A stretch of 41,281 nucleotides of DNA from an uncultured Clostridia bacterium (GCA_946055105.1 CAMGEK010000004.1:1-41281), one strand, 5' to 3'; positions 29,686 to 40,150 are shown, counted from the stretch's first letter. Made by a program: numbers and translations. The notes: generated from the sequence alone by a model not told the origin.

Positions 29686-30978
29686 TCATTTTTTGCGGCG
29701 AAGTTCCGCCTTCGCCTTGCGGATCGCCTGCGCCAGCGGTCTGCGCGCCGGACAGATATACGAGCAGGCGCCGCATTCGATACAGCTCAGAACGCCGCCG
29801 TACACGTTCGCTTTTTCGTAATCCCCGACGCTCGTATAAAATTCCGTCTGCATCGGCATGAGCTTCATGGGGCAGACGCCCGCGCATTTGCCGCAGTTGA
29901 TGCAGGGGGTGGGGGGATCGGCGTTCGTCTCCCGCGCGGTCAGAAAGAGGAATCCCGAACTCGTCTTGGTCACGACGGAAGTTTCCCCCGTCAGAGCCGC
30001 GCCCGTCATGGGACCTCCCGCAACGAGCTTGACCGCCTCTTCCGTCGCGCCGCCGCACGCCTCCGCCAGAGCGGAGAGGGGAGCGCCCACCGGACAGAGC
30101 AGATTGGCGGGAGCGGCGACGCCCCTTCCCGAAACGGTCACCACGCGTTCGACGAGCGGCTTTCCCTGTTCGATCGCTTCGCAGACGGCGAGCGCGGTTC
30201 CCACGTTCTGCACGTCCACGCCCGCGTCGGCGGGAAGTTTGCCGAGGGGCACCTTTCTGCCCGTACAGCAATAAATCAGATGCTTTTCCGAACCCATCGG
30301 GTACTGTTTTTTGAGCGCGACGACGGAAAGATCGGTCTCTTCAAAGAGCGCGATCGCGTCGGGTTTGTTGGCTTCGATTCCGATGACCGTCCGTTCCGCG
30401 CCCAGCGCCTTTTGCAGATAGCGCGCGCCGCGAACGATCTCGTCCCGCCGTTCGAGCATGAGCCGGTGATCGCAGGTGAGATAGGGTTCGCACTCCGCGC
30501 CGTTGATCAGAAGCGTGTCTACCTTGGTCGCGGGGCGTAACTTGACGTGCGTGGGGAATCCCGCGCCGCCCATGCCGACGATACCCGCCTCCCGCACCCG
30601 TTCGACAATCTGCTCTGCGGTCGGATCGGACAGCGGGGGCATGTACGCGGTTTCGTCCGTTTCTGCGCGGCGGATGACGATACAGGGCGCGCTGTCGCCT
30701 CTTCCGTCCGCCCGCGATTCCACGGCGGTCACCGTGCCCGCAACGCTCGCGTGAACGTTTACGCTCACATAGCCGTCCGCCCGAGCGATGAGCTCGCCGC
30801 GCTTTACCGTTTGTCCGACTTCCGCGACGGGAACCGCGGGTTTCCCGATATGGCGGGAAAGCGGAATCGCGACTTCGGAAACGGGGGGAAGCGGCTTGAT
30901 TTCGCATGCCGAAGAGAGCGATTTTTCTCCTCTCAGGCGAACGCCGCGCGAAAAAAATTTTCCTTTTACTGCTTTCAA
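29686..30978 (-). CDS. rnfC: RnfC
   Basis: GGAGFPTHVKL, NGAECEPYLTCDHRLML, CINCGKCAGVCPMKL and CIECGACSYICPAR; TTG start with GAGGAG SD. Confidence 0.93.
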   Translation of the reverse strand: MKAVKGKFFSRGVRLRGEKSLSSACEIKPLPPVSEVAIPLSRHIGKPAVPVAEVGQTVKRGELIARADGYVSVNVHASVAGTVTAVESRADGRGDSAPCIVIRRAETDETAYMPPLSDPTAEQIVERVREAGIVGMGGAGFPTHVKLRPATKVDTLLINGAECEPYLTCDHRLMLERRDEIVRGARYLQKALGAERTVIGIEANKPDAIALFEETDLSVVALKKQYPMGSEKHLIYCCTGRKVPLGKLPADAGVDVQNVGTALAVCEAIEQGKPLVERVVTVSGRGVAAPANLLCPVGAPLSALAEACGGATEEAVKLVAGGPMTGAALTGETSVVTKTSSGFLFLTARETNADPPTPCINCGKCAGVCPMKLMPMQTEFYTSVGDYEKANVYGGVLSCIECGACSYICPARRPLAQAIRKAKAELRRKK

Positions 30979-31535
30979 ACGATTGATTCTCCTCGATTGG
31001 TTGACGGTCGGTCGCCGCAGATCTGACGCAGACGCGCGGGAGGGATTCCCCTGAGCGTATAAACGACGGTCAGTCCTACGACGGCTCCCGCGATCGCGCC
31101 GATCAGCGCGAGATAGGGCGCATAGCCGAACAGCAGCGACGTTCCCGACAGCGCGCAATAGACGCAGAGCTGTACGAGATTGTGCGCGGCGGCGGCAACG
31201 ACGCTCACGCAAGTCAGACTGATCTTCGGAATCGCGCACAATAGCGCGCGCGACAGAAGCGTGCAGGCGATTCCTGCGGTGAAACTGTATAAAAGTTGCG
31301 AAGGATTTCCCGCGAAAACGCTGCCGAGCGTCGTCCGCGCCGTCGTCACGAGAAGCGCTTCGGGCAGTCCGAACAACACGAGCGCGATCAGAGAGAAAGC
31401 GTTGGAAAGTCCGATCTTCGCGCCGGGAAAGAACAGCGGCGGAAGGAGACTCTCGATCAGGAACGCGATCAGACCGAGCCCCGTAATCAGAGCGAGAAGC
31501 GCAATTTTTTTCGCATGCAACCTTTTCCGTTTCAT
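30975..31535 (-). CDS. Gx transporter family protein (heptaprenyl diphosphate synthase component I family)
   Basis: KIALLALITGLGLIAFLIESLLPPLFFPGAKIGLSNAFSLIALVLFG; stop overlaps rnfC start. Confidence 0.8.
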   Translation of the reverse strand: MKRKRLHAKKIALLALITGLGLIAFLIESLLPPLFFPGAKIGLSNAFSLIALVLFGLPEALLVTTARTTLGSVFAGNPSQLLYSFTAGIACTLLSRALLCAIPKISLTCVSVVAAAAHNLVQLCVYCALSGTSLLFGYAPYLALIGAIAGAVVGLTVVYTLRGIPPARLRQICGDRPSTNRGESIV

Positions 31536-31783
31536 TCTTATTTTATTATAGCCCAAGCGGGCGCGAAAGTCAACGCGGGGGTGCATAAAAATTTCCTTTT
31601 TTGGTCGAAAAAGGATAAAAAACAGGCTTTTGCGCACGTTGCGGAGGATTGACAAACCCGAAAAGCGGGTATATCATAAATAATAGGGTTTTGCCGAGAA
31701 TTTTGAAGCTGCGGAATACGGTGCGTTTCAAGCCGCAACTGTTTCTTGATTGCGACGTAGCCCGAGGCAAAGGAGAATGGATA

Positions 31784-32680
31784 ATGGAACATATTTACGA
31801 CGTCGCCGTCGTCGGGGGCGGGATCGCGGGATTTTCCGCCGCTCTGACGTTGAACAGTCTGAAAACGGACTATCTTTGGCTGGGAGAGCGCGGGTTCGGG
31901 AAGCTGCGCTATGCGGAGCACGTCCGCAATTATCCCGCGTTTTCGGGCGACGGAGAATCGCTGTGCGCCGCGCTGGAAGCGCAGATGGCGCGGGAGGGCG
32001 TGCGGCTCGTTCAGGCGCGCGCGGACGGAATTTACGCGACGGGAGACGGGTTTACGATCACGTCCGGCGAGACGGTCTATCGGGCGCGGGCGGCGATTCT
32101 CGCGACGGGCGTGGCGACGGACGGACAAATCGCGGGGGAAGAACAATTTCTCGGCCGCGGCGTGAGCTATTGCGCTGTGTGCGACGGCGCGCTCTATAAA
32201 AACAAGACGATCGCCGTCTACGTATCGACGCGGGAGTATGAAGAGGAGGCGGAGTACCTGGCGGGATTTGCGGCGAAGGTGTACGCGTTCTGTCCCTATG
32301 CCGCGCCGAAGTTCCGTTCCCCGAAAATCGAAGTGGCGGGGAAAAAGCCGATCGCGGCGGAGGGAACGAAACGGATCGAACGCGTTCGCTTTGAAGGCGG
32401 AGAGGTGAATGCGGACGGATTGTTTCTTCTGCGGAACGCGGCGCCGCCCGCGGCGCTTGCGGGAGGTCTGGAAACGGACGGCGCGCACGTCCGCACGACG
32501 GGCGGGCTGAAAACCAATTTACCCGGTCTGTTTGCGGCGGGCGACGTCGCGGGCAAACCGTATCAGTACGTCAAAGCGGCGGGGGAGGGAAACGCGGCGG
32601 CGTATGCGGCGCGCGATTACGCGGCGGCGCGGAAGCGTGAAGCGGAGAAAAAGACCGCCTGCGCGGAAAAACAAGCCTGA
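31784..32680 (+). CDS. Thioredoxin reductase-like flavoprotein with CAVC active site and no canonical NADPH-binding motif
   Basis: VAVVGGGIAGFSAALT FAD motif; CAVCDGALYKNK; GLFAAGDVAGKPYQYVKAAGEGNAAA. Confidence 0.88.
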   Translation: MEHIYDVAVVGGGIAGFSAALTLNSLKTDYLWLGERGFGKLRYAEHVRNYPAFSGDGESLCAALEAQMAREGVRLVQARADGIYATGDGFTITSGETVYRARAAILATGVATDGQIAGEEQFLGRGVSYCAVCDGALYKNKTIAVYVSTREYEEEAEYLAGFAAKVYAFCPYAAPKFRSPKIEVAGKKPIAAEGTKRIERVRFEGGEVNADGLFLLRNAAPPAALAGGLETDGAHVRTTGGLKTNLPGLFAAGDVAGKPYQYVKAAGEGNAAAYAARDYAAARKREAEKKTACAEKQA

Positions 32681-32704
32681 TCGGAAAAAAGAGCCTGTAA
32701 TCGC

Positions 32705-32733
32705 TTGAAAAGTGAAAAAAAATATTGTATAAT
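32705..32733 (+). promoter_or_regulatory. Predicted sigma-A promoter
   Basis: TTGAAA - 17 nt - TATAAT. Confidence 0.7.
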
Positions 32734-32774
32734 ATATTACGTTTTCGGAATCAGAAAAAGAGCGGAGGCGTAAA

Positions 32775-33107
32775 ATGACGTTGGAGGCATTACAGCATTA
32801 TCTCGACGTAGAGAAATGGAACGAGAGCGCGGCGCGCGGAGAGGATATGTGCGGAAAGTATCTGCGTTGCCGCTATTGCTACCGTTACGAAGCGAATCCT
32901 TGCGCGAACGCGCACAACCGGCTCGCGGCGTTGGACGGTACGGCGACGCCCGATCCCGCGCCCGCGGGACTGTTGCCCGAACCTCCGCTTCCCGCGGAAG
33001 AGGCGCAGGCGGCGGAAACGCGGGAAGAGCGGCGGCAGGTCGTGCGGCTCGCCGCGTCCCGTTCGGAGAACGCGGGGGAACGCGTCCGTCTGTTTGTATT
33101 CCGTTGA
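32775..33107 (+). CDS. Hypothetical protein with N-terminal Cys cluster
   Basis: Own promoter; MTLEALQHYLDVEKWNESAARGEDMCGKYLRCRYCYRYEANPCANAHNRL. Confidence 0.7.
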   Translation: MTLEALQHYLDVEKWNESAARGEDMCGKYLRCRYCYRYEANPCANAHNRLAALDGTATPDPAPAGLLPEPPLPAEEAQAAETREERRQVVRLAASRSENAGERVRLFVFR

Positions 33108-33176
33108 CGTTTGAAGCGTCCGTTCGCGTGGTATAAGAAAAGAAAACGCGCGAAAAAAGGAGAAGTTTTATTTTTT

Positions 33177-34235
33177 ATGGACAGTACCTCGATCGGTCTG
33201 TTGATTGCGCTCGTCGTGTTGGTCATAACGTCGGGATTTTTCTCGGCGACGGAGACGGCATATACGAGTTTCAGTACGGTGAGAATGAGGCGTTACGCGG
33301 CGAAGAGAGCGACTGCGCGTCTTGCGCTGAAAATGAGCGAAAACTTTAACAACGTGCTCACGACGCTGCTCATCGGAAACAATATCGTGAATATTACGGC
33401 GGCGTCCATCGCCACCGTTTTGTTTACGCGGCTTGTCGGCGATTTCGGCGTTACGCTATCTACGATCGTTCTGACGGTCGCAGTTCTTATTTTCGGGGAG
33501 ATCACGCCCAAGACGCTCGCAAAGGAATCGCCCGAAAAATTCGCCTGTTTCGCGGCATATCCGCTCTTTGTCTGTTCGCTCGTCTTTACGCCGCTCAATC
33601 TCGTATTCGGCGCGTGGAAAAAACTGCTGTTTCTGGTGTTCGGACTGAACAAGAAGAAACCCAAATATACGGAGGAAGAGTTCAAAATGCTCGTCTCCGA
33701 CGTCAAGGACGACGGGATTCTCAACGCCACGGAGCACGAGCTCATCACAAAGACGTTGCGGTACGACGAACTGCACGTCGGTTCGTGCATGATCCCGCTC
33801 GACCGCGTGGTGGCGGTGGACGTTCGTGCCAATCCGCGCGCGGTGTACCGTCTGTTCCGCGAAACGAATTTTTCGCGGATTCCCGTCTATAAGGGCAGTC
33901 GGAGCAACGTGGTCGGCGTTCTGTACCGCGCCGATTTTTACGAGAACATGCTCGCGGGCAGGGATAGTTTTTCTAATATTCTGCGCCCCGTGTCCTGGAC
34001 TACGGCGGACGAAAAGATTTCCGATCAATTAAAGACGATGCAGGCGCTGCGCGAGCAGATGGCGATCGTCGGCAACGAGGGCAACGCGCTCGGTCTGATC
34101 ACGCGCGAAGACATCATCGAGGAACTGCTCGGCGACGTGGACGACAAATACGATCTCACGCCGGACACCGAACCGATCACTCCGTTCATACCCGAACCGG
34201 AAAAACCCGAGAACGTAGACGAAACGGAGGAATAA
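33177..34235 (+). CDS. CNNM/CorC family transporter with CBS domains
   Basis: ALVVLVITSGFFSATETAYTSFSTVRMRRYA; FGEITPKTLAKESPEKFA; TEEEFKMLVSDVKDDGILNATEHELI. Confidence 0.93.
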   Translation: MDSTSIGLLIALVVLVITSGFFSATETAYTSFSTVRMRRYAAKRATARLALKMSENFNNVLTTLLIGNNIVNITAASIATVLFTRLVGDFGVTLSTIVLTVAVLIFGEITPKTLAKESPEKFACFAAYPLFVCSLVFTPLNLVFGAWKKLLFLVFGLNKKKPKYTEEEFKMLVSDVKDDGILNATEHELITKTLRYDELHVGSCMIPLDRVVAVDVRANPRAVYRLFRETNFSRIPVYKGSRSNVVGVLYRADFYENMLAGRDSFSNILRPVSWTTADEKISDQLKTMQALREQMAIVGNEGNALGLITREDIIEELLGDVDDKYDLTPDTEPITPFIPEPEKPENVDETEE

Positions 34236-34237
34236 AC

Positions 34238-34265
34238 GCGGCGGCGGTTGCGCCGCTTTTGTTTT
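34238..34265 (+). terminator. Terminator after CNNM gene
   Basis: GCGGCG-GCGGTTG-CGCCGC then TTTTGTTTT. Confidence 0.6.
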
Positions 34266-34325
34266 GGAAAACGTTACGCCGCAACGCGATTCACTGAGCG
34301 TTGCGGAAGAGACTTGGAGAAAACG

Positions 34326-35450
34326 ATGAAACTACTCGTTCCTGCGGCGACGGGGCTCGAAGCTTCCGTCAAACGGCAATTAAAAAATCTGGGCTACGGA
34401 GACCGTCCCGCCGTCAACGGCAGGATTTCGCTCGAAGGCGATTGGGAGGACGTCGCCCGCCTGAACGTATTTCTGCGTTCGGGCGAACGCGTTCTGCTTT
34501 CGCTCGGAGCGTTCCCCGCGCGCACGTTCGACGAACTGTACGAGGGCGTGTACGCGTTGCCGTGGGAAGAATTTCTGACGCCGCATGCGAAAATTCTGCT
34601 CGACGGGAAGTGCGTCAAGAGCGCGTTGATGGCGGTCAAGGCGGCGGGCGGCGTTACGAAAAAGGCGATTCTGAACCGTCTCGGGGACCGTTCGGGCGCG
34701 CGGAGCTTCGACGAACGCGGCGAACGCGCGATCGTCGGCGTGTCGCTCTTTGAGGACGTCGCGACGGTCACGCTCGATACGTCGGGAGACGGATTGCACA
34801 AGCGCGGATACCGCGTTCTGACCTACGACGCGCCGTTGCGGGAGACGGTCGCCGCCGCGCTGGCGGAGAGTTCCTTCTATCGCGCGGAGAAACCGTTTGC
34901 CGACGTGTTCTGCGGAAGCGGCACGATCGCGATCGAAGCGGCGATGATCGCGCTGAATCTCGCGCCCGGTCTCTCCCGCGGTTTTGATTTTACCGCGTGG
35001 AAATGCGCGCCGAAGGCGGCGCTCGATCATGCGCGAGAAGAGGCGCGCGCCGTCCGCGCTTGCGGAAAGACGCCGCGGATCTTTGCCTGCGACGTGTCGC
35101 CGCGCGCGGTGGAGATCGCGCAATTTCACGCAAAGCGGGCGGGCGTGTCCGAGGGAATCGAATTTCGGTGCGCGGATATGCGGCGGTTTACGAGTACGGA
35201 ACGATACGGCGTCATCGTGTCGAACCCGCCCTACGGGGAACGGCTCAAAGCCGATCTTTTCGAGCTTTATCGGGATTTTTCGCGCATGTTCCGAAGACTC
35301 CCCGATTGGAGTTGTTATTTTCTCACTTCGTACGGGGGAGCGGAGCGCGCGTTCGGGCGGAAAGCGGATAAAAAACGCCGCGTCTATAACGCCGGTCTCG
35401 AATGTACGTTCTATCGCTATTCGGGCGAAAAGCCGCCGCGCGGCGAGTGA
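34326..35450 (+). CDS. THUMP domain class I RNA methyltransferase (RlmL N-terminal family)
   Basis: KLLVPAATGLEASVKRQL; DVFCGSGTIAIEAAMIALNLAPG; IVSNPPYGERL. Confidence 0.93.
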   Translation: MKLLVPAATGLEASVKRQLKNLGYGDRPAVNGRISLEGDWEDVARLNVFLRSGERVLLSLGAFPARTFDELYEGVYALPWEEFLTPHAKILLDGKCVKSALMAVKAAGGVTKKAILNRLGDRSGARSFDERGERAIVGVSLFEDVATVTLDTSGDGLHKRGYRVLTYDAPLRETVAAALAESSFYRAEKPFADVFCGSGTIAIEAAMIALNLAPGLSRGFDFTAWKCAPKAALDHAREEARAVRACGKTPRIFACDVSPRAVEIAQFHAKRAGVSEGIEFRCADMRRFTSTERYGVIVSNPPYGERLKADLFELYRDFSRMFRRLPDWSCYFLTSYGGAERAFGRKADKKRRVYNAGLECTFYRYSGEKPPRGE

Positions 35451-35487
35451 TATTGTTGTGAAAATTGCAAAAAAAGCCGTTCAGGAA

Positions 35488-35517
35488 TTGACACCGAAAA
35501 AGAATGAAGTGTATAAT
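35488..35517 (+). promoter_or_regulatory. Predicted sigma-A promoter for marR-ABC
   Basis: TTGACA - 18 nt - TATAAT. Confidence 0.7.
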
Positions 35518-35550
35518 ATTGTAAAGCAACGTACAAACGGAGGAGCCGTC

Positions 35551-36018
35551 ATGGAAATCAACGAATACCTGATCACCCTGATTCGCGTGATCAAAGACAT
35601 GGAGAGCCTGGATTTCTTTATGGGAGACGCAAAACTGAGCCAGACGGAATTCCGACTGCTCCGCGAGATTATCATAGAGGGCGAACAGGGCGGGAAAGTG
35701 ATCTCTTCGGAGCTTGCGCGTCGCTTGGGCATTACCCGTTCCGCAATATCGCAGATCGTTACGAAAATGGAGAAGCGCGGAATTTTGAAGCGGGAACTTT
35801 CCCCGACCGATAAAAAAATTGCTTATATCCGTCTTTCGGATGCGGCGTACGGCGTGTTTGAAGAGCAGTGCGCGCGTGCGAACGCGGTGATGGAGCGGGT
35901 GACGGAGATCCTCGGCGAAGAAAAACTCCGTTCGCTCATCGCGGCTTACGACGAGTTTGCGTCCGTTCTCAACCGGGTAGCGCAGGGAGCGGACGGAACG
36001 AACGGAAAGGGAGACTGA
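35551..36018 (+). CDS. MarR family transcriptional regulator
   Basis: winged HTH: ISSELARRLGITRSAISQIVTKMEKRGILKRELSPTDKKIAYIRLSD. Confidence 0.88.
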   Translation: MEINEYLITLIRVIKDMESLDFFMGDAKLSQTEFRLLREIIIEGEQGGKVISSELARRLGITRSAISQIVTKMEKRGILKRELSPTDKKIAYIRLSDAAYGVFEEQCARANAVMERVTEILGEEKLRSLIAAYDEFASVLNRVAQGADGTNGKGD

Positions 36019-36021
36019 ACC

Positions 36022-38739
36022 ATGTTGCGTTTATCGAAGATCAAAAAAGATTATCGCGTCGCCGACAGCACCGTGCACGCGTTGAAGGGGATCGACCTCG
36101 AATTCCGCAGGAACGAATTCGTCTGTATCCTCGGACAGTCGGGCTGCGGAAAGACGACGTTGCTCAACATCATCGGCGGACTCGATCAATATACGTCGGG
36201 AGATCTGATCATCGACGGAAAATCGACCAAAGCGTTCACCGATCGGGATTGGGACGTTTACAGAAACCACAGAATTGGTTTTATTTTTCAGTCGTATAAT
36301 CTGATTCCGCACCAGACGGTGCTCGGGAACGTGGAGATCGCTCTGACGATCGCGGGGATCGGAAAGGCGGAGCGGCGGGAGCGCGCGAAAAAAGCGCTCG
36401 AACGCGTCGGATTGCAAGATCATCTGAACAAGCGTCCCAACCAGCTCTCGGGCGGACAGATGCAGCGCGTCGCGATCGCGCGGGCGCTCGTCAACAATCC
36501 GTCCATTCTGCTTGCGGACGAGCCGACGGGCGCGCTCGATTCGGCGACGAGCGTACAGATCATGGATCTTATTCGCGAGATCGCGGGCGAGCGGCTCGTC
36601 ATCATGGTCACACACAATCCCGAGCTGGCGGAGCAATACGCGTCGCGGATCGTACGTCTGAAAGACGGGCAGGTGGAGTCCGATTCCAACCCTTACGACG
36701 GTACGGAAGAGCGTCTGCGCAAGCGGGAGGCGGTGGAAAAACGCCGCGAAGAGTGGAAACAGAATCCCGAACTGAGAAAGTCGGCGAAGAAAAAATTCAA
36801 AGCGAACAGAAAAAAGTCTCAGAAGGCGAGCATGGGGTTCTTCACGGCGCTCGCGTTGAGCGCGCGCAATCTGCTCACCAAAAAGGGGCGGACGATCGTG
36901 ACTTCCGTCGCGGGCAGTATCGGAATCATCAGCGTCTGTCTCGTTCTGGCGCTCTCAAACGGCTTCCATAATTACATTATCCGCACCGAGGAGGATATGC
37001 TCTCCTTTTATCCCGTGGAGATCACGGAGAACGCGTTCGACATGACCTCCATTCTTGCGGGAATGCAGTCGAAAGACGAGATGCCCGACCTCGAACAGAT
37101 CGGCGATAAGGTGTACGTCAATTCCTTTCTGACGGGAATCGCGCAGGGCATGACCGTGACGAACGATATTACGAAGGGATACGTGGACTATATCGAAGCG
37201 ACCGATTCCAAACTTTATAACGCGATTCAATACGACTACGGGACGGTGCTGACGGATAATCTTGCGACGAGCGTGGTGGTCGGCGAATCGAGCGACAATA
37301 CGGAAACCAAGTACATGTCGCTTTCCAATCTCAAACAATTCTATATCAACGAACTGACGCAGAAGGCTTCGGAATACGGGCAGCTCGCGTACATGGTCGA
37401 CTATCTCGGCGGCGTCGTACATAGGATGCCCGACACCTCGGACGTTTCCGACGCGGCGTTCGGAGACTATATCTTATCGCAGTACGACGTGATCGCGGGA
37501 GAGTTCCCGAAAGCGGAGAACGAAGCGGTGCTGGTGGTCGGCGGCAATAACGACGTGACCGATCTTACGCTCGCGCAGCTCGGTTTTATCAGCGAACCCG
37601 ACTTCCTGTCCCTGTTCTCGCTTGGAGAGAACGCGGAGGAGGGTTCGGAACAAGAATATATGAGAGTCGAATTTCAGGAGATTCTCGACAAATCGTTCGT
37701 GCTCCTGTACAACGACGCGGTATATCGGCGAACGGACGGAACGACGGGGTACGCGTTTGACTATCAGGGGACGTTCGACGATCTGAATTTTTCCGAATCC
37801 GACGGCGTTCATGTGAAAGTAAGCGGCATTCTCCGGTTGAAAGACGGGCTTACCTACGGCTGTCTGAAATCGGGGCTCAATCTTACGGAAGCGCTCGTGG
37901 ACGATTATATCGAACAAAACATGAAGTCTGAACTCGTGCGTTGGATGAACGACGACGCGAACAAACTCAATTTAGGGGGAAAGTATTCCTTCTACCGTTC
38001 CCCCGCGGAACGTCTCAACGAATATTATCAGAGCGGAAAGACGATTATCGACAATCTCGATCAAGAGATTAAGGATCAGCTGCCGACTTTTCTTCGCACT
38101 CTGTTGGAAAACTCCTATATCGCGATTTACGAGAATCAGCAGACGCAGGCGCTCCGTTCGGTCGGCGGTTCGCACGAGGTCGCCGGGATCTTTATTTACG
38201 CAAAAGATTTCGATACGAAGGACGCGTTGCTGGCGCGGCTGGACGCCTGGAACAATGATCATGAGGAGGGCGAACAGATCACCTATACGGATCGGGTGGG
38301 ACTGCTGATGAGCATCATGCAGACGATGCTCGACGCGATTACCTACGTTCTCGTCGCGTTTACGGCGATTTCGCTCGTCGTTTCGTCCGTCATGATCGGG
38401 ATTATCACTTACGTCTCGGTGGTGGAACGCGTCAAGGAGATCGGCGTATTGCGATCGTTGGGCGCGCGGAAACGGGATATTAAGAATCTGTTCAATGCGG
38501 AGACGTTCATCATCGGCTTGTCAGCGGGCGTATTCGGCGTGATCGTCACCTACCTTCTTTCGATCGCCGTCAACGCGATCCTGTACGCGCTGGTGGGGAT
38601 CGCGAACATCGCCGCGCTTCCCGTCGTAACGGCAGTCGTCATGATTTGCGTCAGCGTCGGTCTGACGCTCATATCGGGCTTGATTCCCGCGTCGGCGGCG
38701 GCGAAGAAGGATCCCGTGATCGCGCTCAGAACGGAATAA
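36022..38739 (+). CDS. ABC transporter, ATPase fused to FtsX-like permease
   Basis: [51 protein letters not shown]-terminal FtsX-like block [27 protein letters not shown]. Confidence 0.93.
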   Translation: MLRLSKIKKDYRVADSTVHALKGIDLEFRRNEFVCILGQSGCGKTTLLNIIGGLDQYTSGDLIIDGKSTKAFTDRDWDVYRNHRIGFIFQSYNLIPHQTVLGNVEIALTIAGIGKAERRERAKKALERVGLQDHLNKRPNQLSGGQMQRVAIARALVNNPSILLADEPTGALDSATSVQIMDLIREIAGERLVIMVTHNPELAEQYASRIVRLKDGQVESDSNPYDGTEERLRKREAVEKRREEWKQNPELRKSAKKKFKANRKKSQKASMGFFTALALSARNLLTKKGRTIVTSVAGSIGIISVCLVLALSNGFHNYIIRTEEDMLSFYPVEITENAFDMTSILAGMQSKDEMPDLEQIGDKVYVNSFLTGIAQGMTVTNDITKGYVDYIEATDSKLYNAIQYDYGTVLTDNLATSVVVGESSDNTETKYMSLSNLKQFYINELTQKASEYGQLAYMVDYLGGVVHRMPDTSDVSDAAFGDYILSQYDVIAGEFPKAENEAVLVVGGNNDVTDLTLAQLGFISEPDFLSLFSLGENAEEGSEQEYMRVEFQEILDKSFVLLYNDAVYRRTDGTTGYAFDYQGTFDDLNFSESDGVHVKVSGILRLKDGLTYGCLKSGLNLTEALVDDYIEQNMKSELVRWMNDDANKLNLGGKYSFYRSPAERLNEYYQSGKTIIDNLDQEIKDQLPTFLRTLLENSYIAIYENQQTQALRSVGGSHEVAGIFIYAKDFDTKDALLARLDAWNNDHEEGEQITYTDRVGLLMSIMQTMLDAITYVLVAFTAISLVVSSVMIGIITYVSVVERVKEIGVLRSLGARKRDIKNLFNAETFIIGLSAGVFGVIVTYLLSIAVNAILYALVGIANIAALPVVTAVVMICVSVGLTLISGLIPASAAAKKDPVIALRTE

Positions 38740-38793
38740 AAGGCGGGAAAGCGGGCATAATAGAGAAAACGACGTTACGAGGAGTTGATTCTT

Positions 38794-38871
38794 ATGGCGA
38801 AGAAACAGAAGGTACCGCGCCTCTCGGACGAAGAGTACGAGGCGTACGTCAGATCTCTGATCGGAAAGTAA
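38794..38871 (+). CDS. 25-aa microprotein
   Basis: SD CGAGGAG; MAKKQKVPRLSDEEYEAYVRSLIGK; terminator immediately after stop. Confidence 0.55.
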   Translation: MAKKQKVPRLSDEEYEAYVRSLIGK

Positions 38872-38905
38872 AAAAGAGCGGAACGGATTACGTTCCGCTC
38901 TTTTT
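38871..38905 (+). terminator. Terminator after microprotein ORF
   Basis: AAAAAGAGCGGAACG-GATTA-CGTTCCGCTCTTTTT. Confidence 0.9.
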
Positions 38906-39140
38906 ATCCGCCGCGCGCCCGAACCGCAACCGCCCGAACCGCAATCGCGCGAATTCGGACAACTACAAACGGACGAGCCGCGATCGGACGAGGCGGCTGT
39001 CTCGGCGCGACGTTCGCTTCTTTTCCGAGCCGCAAACGATATGCGATATTTTTCTTTCTTTCGACAAAATCCGTGCGTTTTGTCATTCCGATTGGTGGTA
39101 TGATGATACAAAAAGCCGTTCAGGCGGAGGGAAAGGGCTC

Positions 39141-39908
39141 ATGGCAAGAAAAATCGTCGTCACTTCGGGGAAGGGCGGCGTCGGAAAAACAACGGTTACC
39201 GCAAATCTCGGCGTGCAACTTGCCAAAAAGGGATTGCGGGTGATCGTCTGCGATCTGGATTTCGGATTGAATAATATCGACGTCGTGCTCGGACTCGAAA
39301 ATCGCGCGCTGTACGACGTCGTGGACGCGATCGAGGGCAGGTGTCGTCCCAAGCAGGCGTTGGTTCGGCATCCGCTTTATCCGACGCTCTATTCGCTTAC
39401 CAGCAATCATCTGGCAGACCGGTACGTTTCGCCGCAGGCGATCCGTCTCGTGCTCGATTCCCTCGCGCCGCAGTACGATTATATCCTCATCGATTCTCCC
39501 GCGGGAATCGAAGAAGGCTTTCATCGCGCCGTGGCGGCGGCGGACGAAGCGTTGCTCGTGACGACGCCGCATATTTCCGCCATGCGGGACGCGGACAGAG
39601 TGGTCGGCATGTTGAGAAGTTATCGGCTGGAACAGACGGGATTGGTGGTCAATCAGGTGAGGGGGGATATGCTCAAACGCGGCGAAGTTCTCTCTCCCGA
39701 AGAAATTTCCGAGACGTTGCGGATTCCGCTCGTCGCGGTCATTCCGGAGGAGGATCGGATTTTTTTGGATAATATCTCCGAGAAGTCGCGGGCGTTTCGG
39801 CTGTTGGCGAGCGTATGCGCGGGCGGAAAAGTGAAAATCGTCGACGCGCAAAAGGGGTACGGAGGACTGTTCGGAGCGATCAGAAGGGGGTTGAAACGAA
39901 ATTTATGA
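39141..39908 (+). CDS. minD: MinD-like septum-site ATPase
   Basis: KIVVTSGKGGVGKTTVTANLGVQLAKKG; C-terminal amphipathic helix GLFGAIRRGLKRNL. Confidence 0.93.
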   Translation: MARKIVVTSGKGGVGKTTVTANLGVQLAKKGLRVIVCDLDFGLNNIDVVLGLENRALYDVVDAIEGRCRPKQALVRHPLYPTLYSLTSNHLADRYVSPQAIRLVLDSLAPQYDYILIDSPAGIEEGFHRAVAAADEALLVTTPHISAMRDADRVVGMLRSYRLEQTGLVVNQVRGDMLKRGEVLSPEEISETLRIPLVAVIPEEDRIFLDNISEKSRAFRLLASVCAGGKVKIVDAQKGYGGLFGAIRRGLKRNL

Positions 39909-40141
39909 AGCGGGAACGGGGCGCGGATCTGGCGCGATTGGAGCGCATGCTCGAAGCGGACAAGGAGGACATGAACGACGCGTGCCGTCGGGCGGCGGCT
40001 CGGGATTTGGAACGCGTGGCGGAGGAGTATTTCGAGCGGGAAGGCGCGGCTTCTCTTACGACGGAGCGGGACGGAAAGGGTTTGAAAGTGACGTTTTCTT
40101 TCCGCGCCGTGCGCGTGAAAAATTTCACTTCGCTGAAATAG
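39905..40141 (+). CDS. 78-aa protein overlapping minD, function unknown
   Basis: ATGA overlap with minD; MKRERGADLARLERMLEADKEDMNDACRRAAARDLERVAEEYFEREGAASLTTERDGKGLKVTFSFRAVRVKNFTSLK. Confidence 0.65.
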   Translation: MKRERGADLARLERMLEADKEDMNDACRRAAARDLERVAEEYFEREGAASLTTERDGKGLKVTFSFRAVRVKNFTSLK

Positions 40142-40150
40142 GCGTTGCGC

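Noticed and set aside
38906-39140. Short CCGAACCGCAA(C/T)CGC repeats upstream of minD as a functional element
   Set aside because: Only two to three imperfect 15-bp units; not enough to support a regulatory or coding claim.
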